Shown: positions 1-5,692 of the stretch, in pieces
How the letters are laid out: each line of letters opens with the position of its first letter
Numbering within the stretch: position 1 is the stretch's first letter
From: Lysinibacillus sp.
GTDB lineage: Bacteria > Bacillota > Bacilli > Bacillales_A > Planococcaceae
Direction: 5' to 3'
DNA length: 5,777 bases
NCBI GenBank assembly: GCA_012735355.1
Contig: JAAYHP010000620.1
Span: 1 to 5,777, forward strand
Program-made: the position numbers and the translations under genes
Notes under the pieces: model-generated
What the model was told of the DNA's origin: nothing
The model's input: the letters and a program-made list of their open reading frames with translations, nothing else
The model's database searches: none

Positions 1-296
1 AATATTCCTTTGATTATATTAAAACAATGTTCTTTATTGGAGATGCGCCATTGTACGATTACAGAACGCTGTTATTATTGAATGATTATGCCCTTTACTT
101 TGTTGTAGCGATTATACTTGCAATACCGATTTATCAACTGTATCAAAAGTGGAGCGAGAAAAAAGCAGAAGAAAGCAAAGGATTTTACGTTTCGCTCCGA
201 CTTGTACAAACGGGGTATTATTTGCTAATCGTATTGATTGTTACAATGTTTTTAGTGAACTCAACGCATAATCCATTCATTTACTTTAGATTCTAG
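1..296 (+). CDS. MBOAT family O-acyltransferase (AlgI/PatA-like), C-terminal fragment
   Basis: This is the 3' end of a gene cut by the window edge. The frame is open from base 3, so the ATG at 27 is internal and not the start; about 97 codons are visible. Two hydrophobic membrane segments can be seen (around the YALYFVVAIILAIPIY stretch and the GYYLLIVLIVTMFLV stretch). The protein ends in NPFIYFRF, which is typical of the end of AlgI-type MBOAT proteins, as is the preceding segment around DYRTLLLLNDY. The catalytic histidine of the family lies upstream and is not in the window. Proteins of this family pass acyl groups, usually acetyl, from the cytoplasm across the membrane to an extracellular partner. 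That partner is very likely the next gene, eight bases downstream. By context it resembles PatA/AlgI rather than DltB, because the neighbour is a DHHW protein and not DltD. The assignment rests on the C-terminus only. Confidence 0.8.
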   Translation, partial: YSFDYIKTMFFIGDAPLYDYRTLLLLNDYALYFVVAIILAIPIYQLYQKWSEKKAEESKGFYVSLRLVQTGYYLLIVLIVTMFLVNSTHNPFIYFRF

Positions 297-302
297 GTGA
301 TC
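295..302 (+). promoter_or_regulatory. Ribosome binding site overlapping the upstream stop codon
   Basis: AGGTGATC matches eight consecutive bases of the extended anti-Shine-Dalgarno complement (AGGAGGTGATC). It starts inside the TAG stop of the MBOAT gene, and the AGG lies seven bases before the ATG at 305. This layout implies translational coupling of the two genes and supports 305 as the start. Confidence 0.75.
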
Positions 303-304
303 GA

Positions 305-1489
305 ATGAAAAAATTTGAGTTATTATTGCCGCTAACTTTCTTTTTATTAATCATTGGAATGTTAGTTGGGCACTATATGGTTGTAGATAGAAAAGTTTCC
401 GACTTGGAAAATCGAGCTTTAACAGCTTTTAATAAAGAACCTACAATGCAAGATATATTTACAGGGGAATGGTCCCAGCATGTGGAACAGTATTTCGTCG
501 ACCAATTTCCGTTGAGGGATTGGTGGATTGAAAACTATATGAAATTTCAACTGACATCGGGAAAAATGTACATTAACGACCAATATCATGTCGCTTATAA
601 TGAAGGCTGGATTACGACAAAACCGGTATTGGAAGATTATGAACAACAAATCAACTCTTTTGCTAATGAAATAAAAACCTTAAAAGAACAATTAGCAAGA
701 AATAATATCCCATTCACCTATTATTCATTGCCTGCTAAAGCGACCTATGTGCATATTTACGAGCCGGACTACATGCCGGATGACATAGGGAAGGAACGAA
801 GAAAAGAATTGCATCGGCTGTTAGATGAATTGGAAGTTGATAACGTAAGCGTGTTTGATGAAATGAACTATGATGGCCCCCTTGAAGATTTATATTTTAA
901 AACAGACCACCATTGGAATGGCATAGGAGCCTATTTCGGTTATCAGGCAATTCTAAAGGAAATTAGTGAAAGACTTAATGAACCATTAGCAGCACTAAGC
1001 ATTAGTGAAGAAAATGCTTATTGTTTAAAAAATGATTTTATCGGCTCTTGGAATCGGGTTGTTTATAAGCTTGTTAAAAGCGATGAACAAGTTTGTTATT
1101 ACGAACCGGAAAATTTCTTTGATCGATTTACGATTTATGAAGGTGGAGTCGCTGTCGGAAAGAAAATTGCTGTAGAAGATTATTTTGCACCAGCAAAGCA
1201 ATTAGAAGCTACGGAAGAAATAAATTATGCCAATTCCTATAGTATGGACTATGGGGAAATACAGATTCTCAATGAGGATTATGATTCAGAAAAACATATC
1301 GTCGTTATCAAAGACTCGTATTTTAACGCTATGCAAATGTATTTAGCATCCCATTTTAAACAATTTACCATTTTAGATTTACGCTATTTAGACAAGCCTT
1401 TAGTAGAGTATATCGAACAGCTTAATCCCGATTACGTTATGCTCGCCTACAACGACCGTAATTTAGAATTATTTATCGAAATTAACTAA
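305..1489 (+). CDS. DHHW/AlgX-like (SGNH-type) polysaccharide O-acetyltransferase partner
   Basis: This 394-aa protein has one N-terminal hydrophobic segment (about residues 6-27) that should act as an uncleaved anchor, with the rest outside the cell. The N-terminal part carries the family-typical LENRAL (34-39) and DQFPLRD (66-72) patches. The hallmark motif TDHHWNGIGAY is at 200-210 (D201, H202, H203, W204). A late KDSY motif (336-339) supplies Ser338. In AlgX/AlgJ-type enzymes the Asp and His of the D-x-H-W motif and a downstream Ser form the catalytic triad; I infer D201, H203 and S338 here. The length is normal and no frameshift is seen. Its start is coupled to the MBOAT gene, so the pair most likely O-acetylates an exported polysaccharide, in the manner of AlgI/AlgJ or PatA/PatB. 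The polymer is not identified by the sequence; secondary cell wall polysaccharide is the best guess from the neighbours. The operon ends at the terminator directly after the stop. Confidence 0.85.
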   Translation: MKKFELLLPLTFFLLIIGMLVGHYMVVDRKVSDLENRALTAFNKEPTMQDIFTGEWSQHVEQYFVDQFPLRDWWIENYMKFQLTSGKMYINDQYHVAYNEGWITTKPVLEDYEQQINSFANEIKTLKEQLARNNIPFTYYSLPAKATYVHIYEPDYMPDDIGKERRKELHRLLDELEVDNVSVFDEMNYDGPLEDLYFKTDHHWNGIGAYFGYQAILKEISERLNEPLAALSISEENAYCLKNDFIGSWNRVVYKLVKSDEQVCYYEPENFFDRFTIYEGGVAVGKKIAVEDYFAPAKQLEATEEINYANSYSMDYGEIQILNEDYDSEKHIVVIKDSYFNAMQMYLASHFKQFTILDLRYLDKPLVEYIEQLNPDYVMLAYNDRNLELFIEIN

Positions 1490-1490
1490 T

Positions 1491-1536
1491 AAAAAATCCT
1501 CCTGCAACGTGAATTCACGGCACAGGAGGATTTTTT
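1491..1536. terminator. Bidirectional intrinsic terminator between convergent genes
   Basis: A perfect 14-bp stem pairs AAAAAATCCTCCTG (1491-1504) with its complement at 1523-1536. The plus strand ends in seven T (1531-1537) and the minus strand ends in six T (complement of 1491-1496), so it can stop transcription from both sides. The 18-base apical region holds a perfect 12-bp palindrome, CGTGAATTCACG (1508-1519), which can form a second helix above a CAA/GCA internal loop. The stem begins two bases after the DHHW-gene stop and touches the stop codon of the minus-strand gene. Confidence 0.9.
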
Positions 1537-3002
1537 TATTCTAATTTATATTGCTTATAAAATTTATTTTCAAGAGCAAATAAAGCAAGGATGATAAAGA
1601 ATATCAATGTGTAAACTTTTAATTCCCAAATGTTATAGTAGGCTCCGGATGCGCAGGTCGACAACCAAAGGGCTATCATAAAGATACCGAACTTCGTATC
1701 TCTTCTCTTCCAAAATAGGGCGAGCATCCCGAGTAAGAAGATAGCAAAGAGTATGACTCCTAATGTTCCTGTTTCAGCGATTATCTGAATGTATTGGTTA
1801 TCGGAGTAAATTTTATTTTCAAAGTAAATGGACAAATCAATGCCGTAATCATCGTAAATTGGAGAGCCATAGGAAATCGTTGCGGCTCCACCAAAAGTTC
1901 CGAATCCAGAACCGGCAATTGGATAATCGGCATAAATTTCAAATCCTTTTTTAATGTAAAAAATTCGACCATTGCTAGTCATGCGGTCTAAGTTTTTATC
2001 TTTTAACAATTGTCCGAATCGATCGGATAAATTCACAATACTTGCATCAGGTGCTTCAATACCTAATTGTTTTACTAACCAAACTCCACCATTGACGGGA
2101 TAGAAAACGAGCAGTAAACCAGCGATCCATCCAATGACTAATTTCTTAATGAGCTGGTAGTTTTTCGTCATTAATATATAGACAATTGCAAGAATAATTG
2201 CGGAAATCAACGTTCCCCGAGAATATGTTAAAAGGAAAATTCCAATGAACAATACGAAACTAATATTTAGGAATTTTTTATATTTTCCAGTGTTACTTGA
2301 GTCGTAAACATGTTTTAAAAGTAACACACCGATAATACAGAACATTAAAATCAATGCTAACGAGTTAGGATTCCCTGGTAAACCGTAAATTCGGGCAAAG
2401 TTTTCATCGGAAAGAGGCATGTATTTCCAATACATTGGAAGTAACAATTGGCGGATAGATAACTTTTCCACTAAACCGTGAAGGGATACTAACCACCCAA
2501 GGGCCACACCTGTCCATGCTAATTTTACCATCCAATTTTCCGGTAATTTCGTGCGGGATAAGAAATAGTAAATTAAATACATAATGATGAATGTTCGTAC
2601 TTGGAAAATAATCGCAGCAATGCTTACACCATTTATGTAACCTACAATAGAACCGAGTAGTAAAAAGGCGAAAAAGGCCCATTCAAATAATTTAAATTTA
2701 AGTAGCCCTTTAATGTCAAATTTGCTAGCAATTAATAGTTTAACGAGTAAAACAAAGGTAATTAAATCACCAATTAGTTTTAAGCCGGAATTAATTTCTA
2801 CTAAAAATGGCCGTATGGCTACGTAAATCACTAAATATAAAAGACTTTCAAAAGGTTTTAAAAAGGCGTATACAACAAAAACGACACTCGTTAATACCAA
2901 TGCAATTTTTGAAGGTAAAGCAAGTGATAAAAAGGTAAATATTACGAGTATCAATAATGGAAGGATTTCTTTTGAAAATATAGTATCCCTAATTCGATGC
3001 AT
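1536..3002 (-). CDS. O-antigen ligase/polymerase (Wzy_C) family membrane protein
   Basis: This 488-aa protein is very hydrophobic, with around ten or more membrane segments and a larger outside loop between about residues 303 and 405, the layout of the O-antigen ligase/polymerase family. Recognisable family patches are RIYGLPGNPNS (204-214), LTYSRGTLIS (258-267), NGRIFYIKKGFEIYADYP (344-361), GSGFGTFGG (364-372) and DNQYIQIIAETGTLG (401-415). Arg204, Arg262 and Arg345 are candidate substrate-contacting residues by family analogy. Members polymerise lipid-linked repeat units or transfer finished glycans. In Gram-positive bacteria, Wzy-like proteins of the WpaA/WpaB kind act on secondary cell wall polysaccharide. 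Position 401 is Asp where true ligases usually carry the His of an HN motif, which favours a polymerase, with limited certainty. It converges on the acetylation operon and diverges from the SLH gene. Start: ATG at 3002-3000 with GAAAGGA eight bases upstream. Confidence 0.85.
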   Translation of the reverse strand: MHRIRDTIFSKEILPLLILVIFTFLSLALPSKIALVLTSVVFVVYAFLKPFESLLYLVIYVAIRPFLVEINSGLKLIGDLITFVLLVKLLIASKFDIKGLLKFKLFEWAFFAFLLLGSIVGYINGVSIAAIIFQVRTFIIMYLIYYFLSRTKLPENWMVKLAWTGVALGWLVSLHGLVEKLSIRQLLLPMYWKYMPLSDENFARIYGLPGNPNSLALILMFCIIGVLLLKHVYDSSNTGKYKKFLNISFVLFIGIFLLTYSRGTLISAIILAIVYILMTKNYQLIKKLVIGWIAGLLLVFYPVNGGVWLVKQLGIEAPDASIVNLSDRFGQLLKDKNLDRMTSNGRIFYIKKGFEIYADYPIAGSGFGTFGGAATISYGSPIYDDYGIDLSIYFENKIYSDNQYIQIIAETGTLGVILFAIFLLGMLALFWKRRDTKFGIFMIALWLSTCASGAYYNIWELKVYTLIFFIILALFALENKFYKQYKLE

Positions 3003-3010
3003 AAAAAAAT

Positions 3011-3017
3011 TCCTTTC
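3011..3017 (-). promoter_or_regulatory. Ribosome binding site of the wzy-like gene
   Basis: On the minus strand GAAAGGA lies eight bases before the ATG at 3002-3000. It supports that start. Confidence 0.7.
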
Positions 3018-3043
3018 AATTAATAGTTATCTGTCAGAGAATC

Positions 3044-3052
3044 ATTATATCA
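3044..3052 (-). promoter_or_regulatory. Extended -10 promoter for the wzy-like gene
   Basis: The minus strand reads TGATATAAT (3052 to 3044): a perfect TATAAT with the TG of an extended -10 element. The -35 is poor (TTATGA at 3073-3068, 18-bp spacing), as is common with extended -10 promoters. Transcription would start near 3037, giving a leader of about 35 bases. A short dyad, TCTGTCAGA (3030-3038), lies at the expected start point. It could be an operator or chance. Confidence 0.55.
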
Positions 3053-3103
3053 TTTTCTATTTATTTTTCATAACGAATATACAGCTTAAATTCTGAAGTT
3101 ATT

Positions 3104-3131
3104 CTTTGATAGATTTGTAAACTTTGATAGA
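3104..3131 (+). repeat. Tandem 10-bp direct repeat CTTTGATAGA
   Basis: CTTTGATAGA occurs at 3104-3113 and again at 3122-3131, identical, 18 bp start to start. The eight-base spacer is TTTGTAAA. The copies overlap the -35 and -10 of the predicted plus-strand promoter, so the repeat may partly be promoter sequence. They also lie 50-90 bp upstream of the minus-strand promoter. Confidence 0.6.
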
Positions 3132-3133
3132 AT
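3106..3133 (+). promoter_or_regulatory. Sigma-A-like promoter for the SLH gene transcript
   Basis: TTGATA (3106-3111, five of six to TTGACA) and TAGAAT (3128-3133, five of six to TATAAT) are separated by 16 bp. Transcription would start near 3140, giving a leader of about 260 bases before the ATG at 3399. No better plus-strand promoter was seen closer to the gene; TTGTAA (3348-3353) with GATTAT (3372-3377) is weaker and too near the ribosome binding site. Confidence 0.45.
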
Positions 3134-3211
3134 ATTAAATGTATGATGTGAAAATTAATAAATTTTTGATCTTTTTACCTAAACAAGTCTCTATATAGTT
3201 TGTGAGGTACA

Positions 3212-3313
3212 ATGAGTAAAGTTAAATTCATTATAGCGTTAAAAAGGAGGTTATTAAAGAAACATTTCAATGACTTATTAAATTGTAAAAACAATATTAA
3301 TAGGAACTTTTGA
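3212..3313 (+). CDS. Possible leader peptide, 33 codons (doubtful)
   Basis: ATG at 3212 is preceded by TGAGGT, with the GAGG four bases before the start, slightly too close. The ORF ends at TGA 3311-3313. The product would be 33 aa and strongly basic (MSKVKFIIALKRRLLKKHF at the start), with no recognised domain, no cleavable signal sequence and no clear membrane span. It contains a tandem AGG-AGG arginine pair, rare codons in Bacillales, which at the same time form an unpartnered Shine-Dalgarno. It lies inside the predicted leader of the SLH gene. It could be a regulatory leader peptide, a gene remnant or chance in A+T-rich DNA; chance is the most likely. Confidence 0.15.
   Translation: MSKVKFIIALKRRLLKKHFNDLLNCKNNINRNF
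3241..3251 (+). promoter_or_regulatory. Orphan perfect Shine-Dalgarno
   Basis: AAAAAGGAGGT contains the full AAAGGAGGT complement of the 16S rRNA 3' end. The first ATG downstream is at 3270, 19 bases after the GGAGG, and opens a frame of only three codons; no GTG or TTG stands at normal spacing. The site therefore has no evident gene. Confidence 0.5.
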
Positions 3314-3314
3314 A

Positions 3315-3336
3315 CTTTATTTTTTCAAAAATAAAG
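3315..3336. repeat. A+T-rich perfect inverted repeat, 10-bp arms
   Basis: CTTTATTTTT (3315-3324) is followed by TC and then its exact reverse complement AAAAATAAAG (3327-3336). The arms have one G:C pair each, so an RNA hairpin would be weak, and no T-run follows. A protein-binding site or mRNA structure upstream of the SLH gene is possible. Confidence 0.4.
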
Positions 3337-3386
3337 CATTTCATACATTGTAAAAATTTGAAATAATGTACGATTATTTAATTGAT

Positions 3387-3392
3387 GGGGAG
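3387..3392 (+). promoter_or_regulatory. Ribosome binding site that sets the SLH gene start
   Basis: GGGGAG lies six bases before the ATG at 3399. The in-frame ATG at 3366 has no Shine-Dalgarno and would put eleven polar residues in front of a typical signal peptide, so 3399 is preferred. Confidence 0.8.
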
Positions 3393-3398
3393 ATTGTT

Positions 3399-5639
3399 AT
3401 GAAAAAAGTATTTCGTTTATTTTTAGTATGTGTTCTCGTTCTCTTCTTACAACCTTTTGATTATGTGAGTGCGAATAAATCTTCTCAACCACTCTCTCCA
3501 GGTGTAACATTGAACAAATATACATATCCAGCTAATCAAGTGAACCATATTTCTATTAGTCTATCTAATAGTTTTGCAAAGTTGGACGTTGGTTTACCGA
3601 GCAGTTACGGTGCTTTAGCTAGAACGACTGAAATCGCCAACAGCCATTCTTATGAAGGACATCGAGTAGTTGGTGCTATTAATGCTGCCTTCTATGACAT
3701 GTCTAGCGGTCATCCATTATATTTGATTGCAAAAAATAATGAAATTTATAACGGTGGTATTATTGCGAGCAGCAGTTCCCATTACGTAAGCCATCCAATT
3801 GCCTTTGGTGTTACTGCTGATGGACTTGCTGAAATTGACGGCTTTGATATGGATATTTGGATGCAACATAACGGTCAAAACTATGAAATTCAAGGGCTGA
3901 ACCGTGAACGACAAACAAATGAAGCCATTTTGTATACTCCGCAACATTATTCACAAACGACGAATTCAAATCAATACGGTGTTGAATATGTGGTAGAAAC
4001 ACCTAATATGATTGATTCTACTTACTTTGGACAAACGTTAGTAGGAAATGTTGTTAAAATTCGTAGCTACGGTTCAACGGAGAAAACGGAGATTCCGAGA
4101 AATGGATTCGTTATTTCTGCCAATGGGGATCACATGAAGAAATTTGAAAATATTAAAGTGGGCGATGAAATTAAAGTCTCCATATCTATTAATCAAACAT
4201 GGAGAGACGCCCAATTCATTTTAGCAAGTGGTCCAATGCTTGTGCGAGATGGAAAACGTTACATTACGATGGATACTTCCAGTTCACGAGCAAAAGAAGT
4301 GGCACCGAGAAGCGCAATAGGTATTAGTAAAGATAAAAAGTCTGTCCATTTCATTACTGTCGATGGTCGCCAATCGAATAGTAAAGGGATGAATTTAGTA
4401 CAATTTGCTGACTACTTAGCAAGTTTAGGCGTGGATCGTGCTATTAACTTAGATGGCGGCGGCTCTACTACGATGGCCTTTCGAAATTACGGAAGCAATC
4501 AAGTAGTTTTAGCGAATCGACCTTCCAATTCTGGTGGTGCTGAACGAAGAGTTTCTGCTATTTTAGAAGCAATTAGTACTGCACCAACATCTGAGGCGAG
4601 TCAACTTAAATATACTCGCACAAATGTGGGTACGCTCCTTGCGGGAACAGGTTCACGAATTACAGTTGAATACGTGTTAGATGAGTATTACAACCCGCAA
4701 CCAGTCGATCCATCAAGAATCGCGTTAGTATCTGAAAATCATACTTTATCGATTGATGGTTTAACGTTTATTTCAACTAAAGCGGCGAATGACCGTATAT
4801 TTATTACGTACGATGGAAAAACTCTTGACTCCTTCCCGGTGAAAGTTGTTGATTCGCCTACTACACTTGCGATAAAAGGAAATAAAGAAATTGTAAACGG
4901 TACTAGCGTCCAATTTACAGTTGAAGCAAAAGATGATGCTGGAAATCCAATTATTTTTGATGCTAACAGGGTAACTTGGAAAGTAGATGAAGCCCTCGGA
5001 TATTTTGTGGATAATCGATTCACAGCAGTGAATGCTGGCAAAGGAACAGTGACAGCTACTTTAGGAGATAAAGAAGCAACATTTGAAATTGAAGTTGTTG
5101 AAAAAGTACAGTTTAAAGATGTACCGAAAACTCATCCATACTTTAAAGAAATATCCTATTTCTCTAGCAAAAAATATATTAATGGATACGAAGATGGCAC
5201 GTTTAAACCAGATAAAACATTAACGCGAGCGCATGCTGCGGTAATTTTAAGTAAAATTCTAGAGTTGGATACTTCTAATGTAGAGAATCCTAACTTTAAA
5301 GATGTGCCAACATCTCACGTGTATTATAAGGAAATTGCTGCTGTAGCGAACAATCATTTATTTAGCGGTAAAGGTGACGGCACTTTTGATCCGAATGGAG
5401 AATTAACGCGAGGTCAAATGGCTAAAATCATATCCCTTGCATTCGAGTTAAAAGCGAGTGAGGGCGGATCTGCCATTCAGTTTAAAGATGTGTCTAATAA
5501 ACATTGGGCTTACTCCTACGTGCAAGCATTGGCACAAAATAATGTGACAACAGGTTTCCAAGACGGCACATTTAAGCCAGAGCAAAACATTTCAAGAGCA
5601 CACTTTGTCGTATTCGTTTATCGTGCAATACATCAATAA
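3399..5639 (+). CDS. Secreted SLH-anchored phosphodiester glycosidase (NAGPA domain)
   Basis: The protein is 746 aa from the ATG at 3399. Residues 1-25 form a signal peptide (MKK, hydrophobic core, likely cut after VSA-25). Residues of about 31-392 form a phosphodiester glycosidase domain of the family of the mammalian uncovering enzyme NAGPA, with INAAFYD (94-100), GPMLV (278-282), APRSAIGIS (302-310), VDGRQ (321-325) and NLDGGGSTTM (350-359). The signature patches are intact, so activity is likely. Residues of about 401-568 look like two Ig-like spacer modules. Three SLH domains follow at about 571-621, 632-684 and 694-746, with LTRAH (608-612), LTRGQ (669-673) and ISRAH (731-735) in place of the classical ITRAE. 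The domains would hold the enzyme non-covalently on pyruvylated secondary cell wall polysaccharide. Family members split sugar-1-phosphodiester bonds; the substrate here is unknown, and wall teichoic or SCWP linkages are plausible. It is transcribed alone, between a long leader and a strong terminator. Confidence 0.9.
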   Translation: MKKVFRLFLVCVLVLFLQPFDYVSANKSSQPLSPGVTLNKYTYPANQVNHISISLSNSFAKLDVGLPSSYGALARTTEIANSHSYEGHRVVGAINAAFYDMSSGHPLYLIAKNNEIYNGGIIASSSSHYVSHPIAFGVTADGLAEIDGFDMDIWMQHNGQNYEIQGLNRERQTNEAILYTPQHYSQTTNSNQYGVEYVVETPNMIDSTYFGQTLVGNVVKIRSYGSTEKTEIPRNGFVISANGDHMKKFENIKVGDEIKVSISINQTWRDAQFILASGPMLVRDGKRYITMDTSSSRAKEVAPRSAIGISKDKKSVHFITVDGRQSNSKGMNLVQFADYLASLGVDRAINLDGGGSTTMAFRNYGSNQVVLANRPSNSGGAERRVSAILEAISTAPTSEASQLKYTRTNVGTLLAGTGSRITVEYVLDEYYNPQPVDPSRIALVSENHTLSIDGLTFISTKAANDRIFITYDGKTLDSFPVKVVDSPTTLAIKGNKEIVNGTSVQFTVEAKDDAGNPIIFDANRVTWKVDEALGYFVDNRFTAVNAGKGTVTATLGDKEATFEIEVVEKVQFKDVPKTHPYFKEISYFSSKKYINGYEDGTFKPDKTLTRAHAAVILSKILELDTSNVENPNFKDVPTSHVYYKEIAAVANNHLFSGKGDGTFDPNGELTRGQMAKIISLAFELKASEGGSAIQFKDVSNKHWAYSYVQALAQNNVTTGFQDGTFKPEQNISRAHFVVFVYRAIHQ
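5109..5636 (+). repeat. Three SLH repeats in the coding sequence
   Basis: Each repeat opens with the same 11 bases TTTAAAGATGT (5112-5122, 5295-5305, 5481-5491), encoding FKDV, and each has a GA(T/C)GGCAC(G/T/A)TTT box encoding DGTF. The spacings are 183 and 186 bp. Elsewhere the repeats are well diverged, so the duplication is old. Confidence 0.85.
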
Positions 5640-5651
5640 GATATTTTTTCG

Positions 5652-5692
5652 AGATTACTATCCAGGTTTTTGCTGGATAGTAATCTTTTTTT
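5652..5692 (+). terminator. Intrinsic terminator after the SLH gene
   Basis: A perfect 14-bp stem pairs AGATTACTATCCAG (5652-5665) with its complement at 5673-5686. The loop is GTTTTTG, and a run of seven T (5686-5692) begins at the last stem base. It starts 12 bases after the stop codon and ends the transcript. No A-run of equal strength lies on the left, so it is mainly one-directional. Confidence 0.92.

Larger units (their letters stand above)
3134..3386 (+). other. Long A+T-rich leader/intergenic stretch before the SLH gene
   Basis: The divergent intergenic region spans 3003-3398; this is the part downstream of the predicted plus-strand promoter. It contains a perfect Shine-Dalgarno sequence with no usable start in range (3241-3251), a doubtful 33-codon ORF (3212-3313), an inverted repeat (3315-3336) and a period-8 duplication GAACTTT (3304-3310, 3312-3318). 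I do not recognise a known riboswitch or T-box, and no terminator-like hairpin with a T-run is present that would attenuate the gene. Confidence 0.4.

Noticed and set aside
419..649. Minus-strand ORF of 76 codons inside the DHHW gene
   Set aside because: It lies wholly within a well-supported gene, has no recognisable domain and is a shadow frame.
2404..2682. Minus-strand ORF of 92 codons in another frame of the wzy-like gene
   Set aside because: The wzy-like frame has clear family motifs and a full-length membrane protein; this one is a shadow with no motif.
3315..3336. Inverted repeat read as an attenuator/terminator
   Set aside because: The stem is almost all A:T and no T-run follows the second arm.
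3282..3356. Second 10-bp direct repeat ATTGTAAAAA (3282-3291 and 3347-3356)
   Set aside because: The sequence is low complexity in A+T-rich DNA, the copies are 65 bp apart and there is no tie to a promoter or dyad; chance is the simplest reading.
3366..3398. Upstream in-frame ATG that would lengthen the SLH protein by 11 residues
   Set aside because: It has no Shine-Dalgarno in front, while GGGGAG stands six bases before the ATG at 3399, which begins directly with a normal signal peptide.
4739..5041. Minus-strand ORF of 100 codons inside the SLH gene
   Set aside because: It is antisense to the Ig-like spacer region and shows no domain; the length is within chance for a shadow frame.
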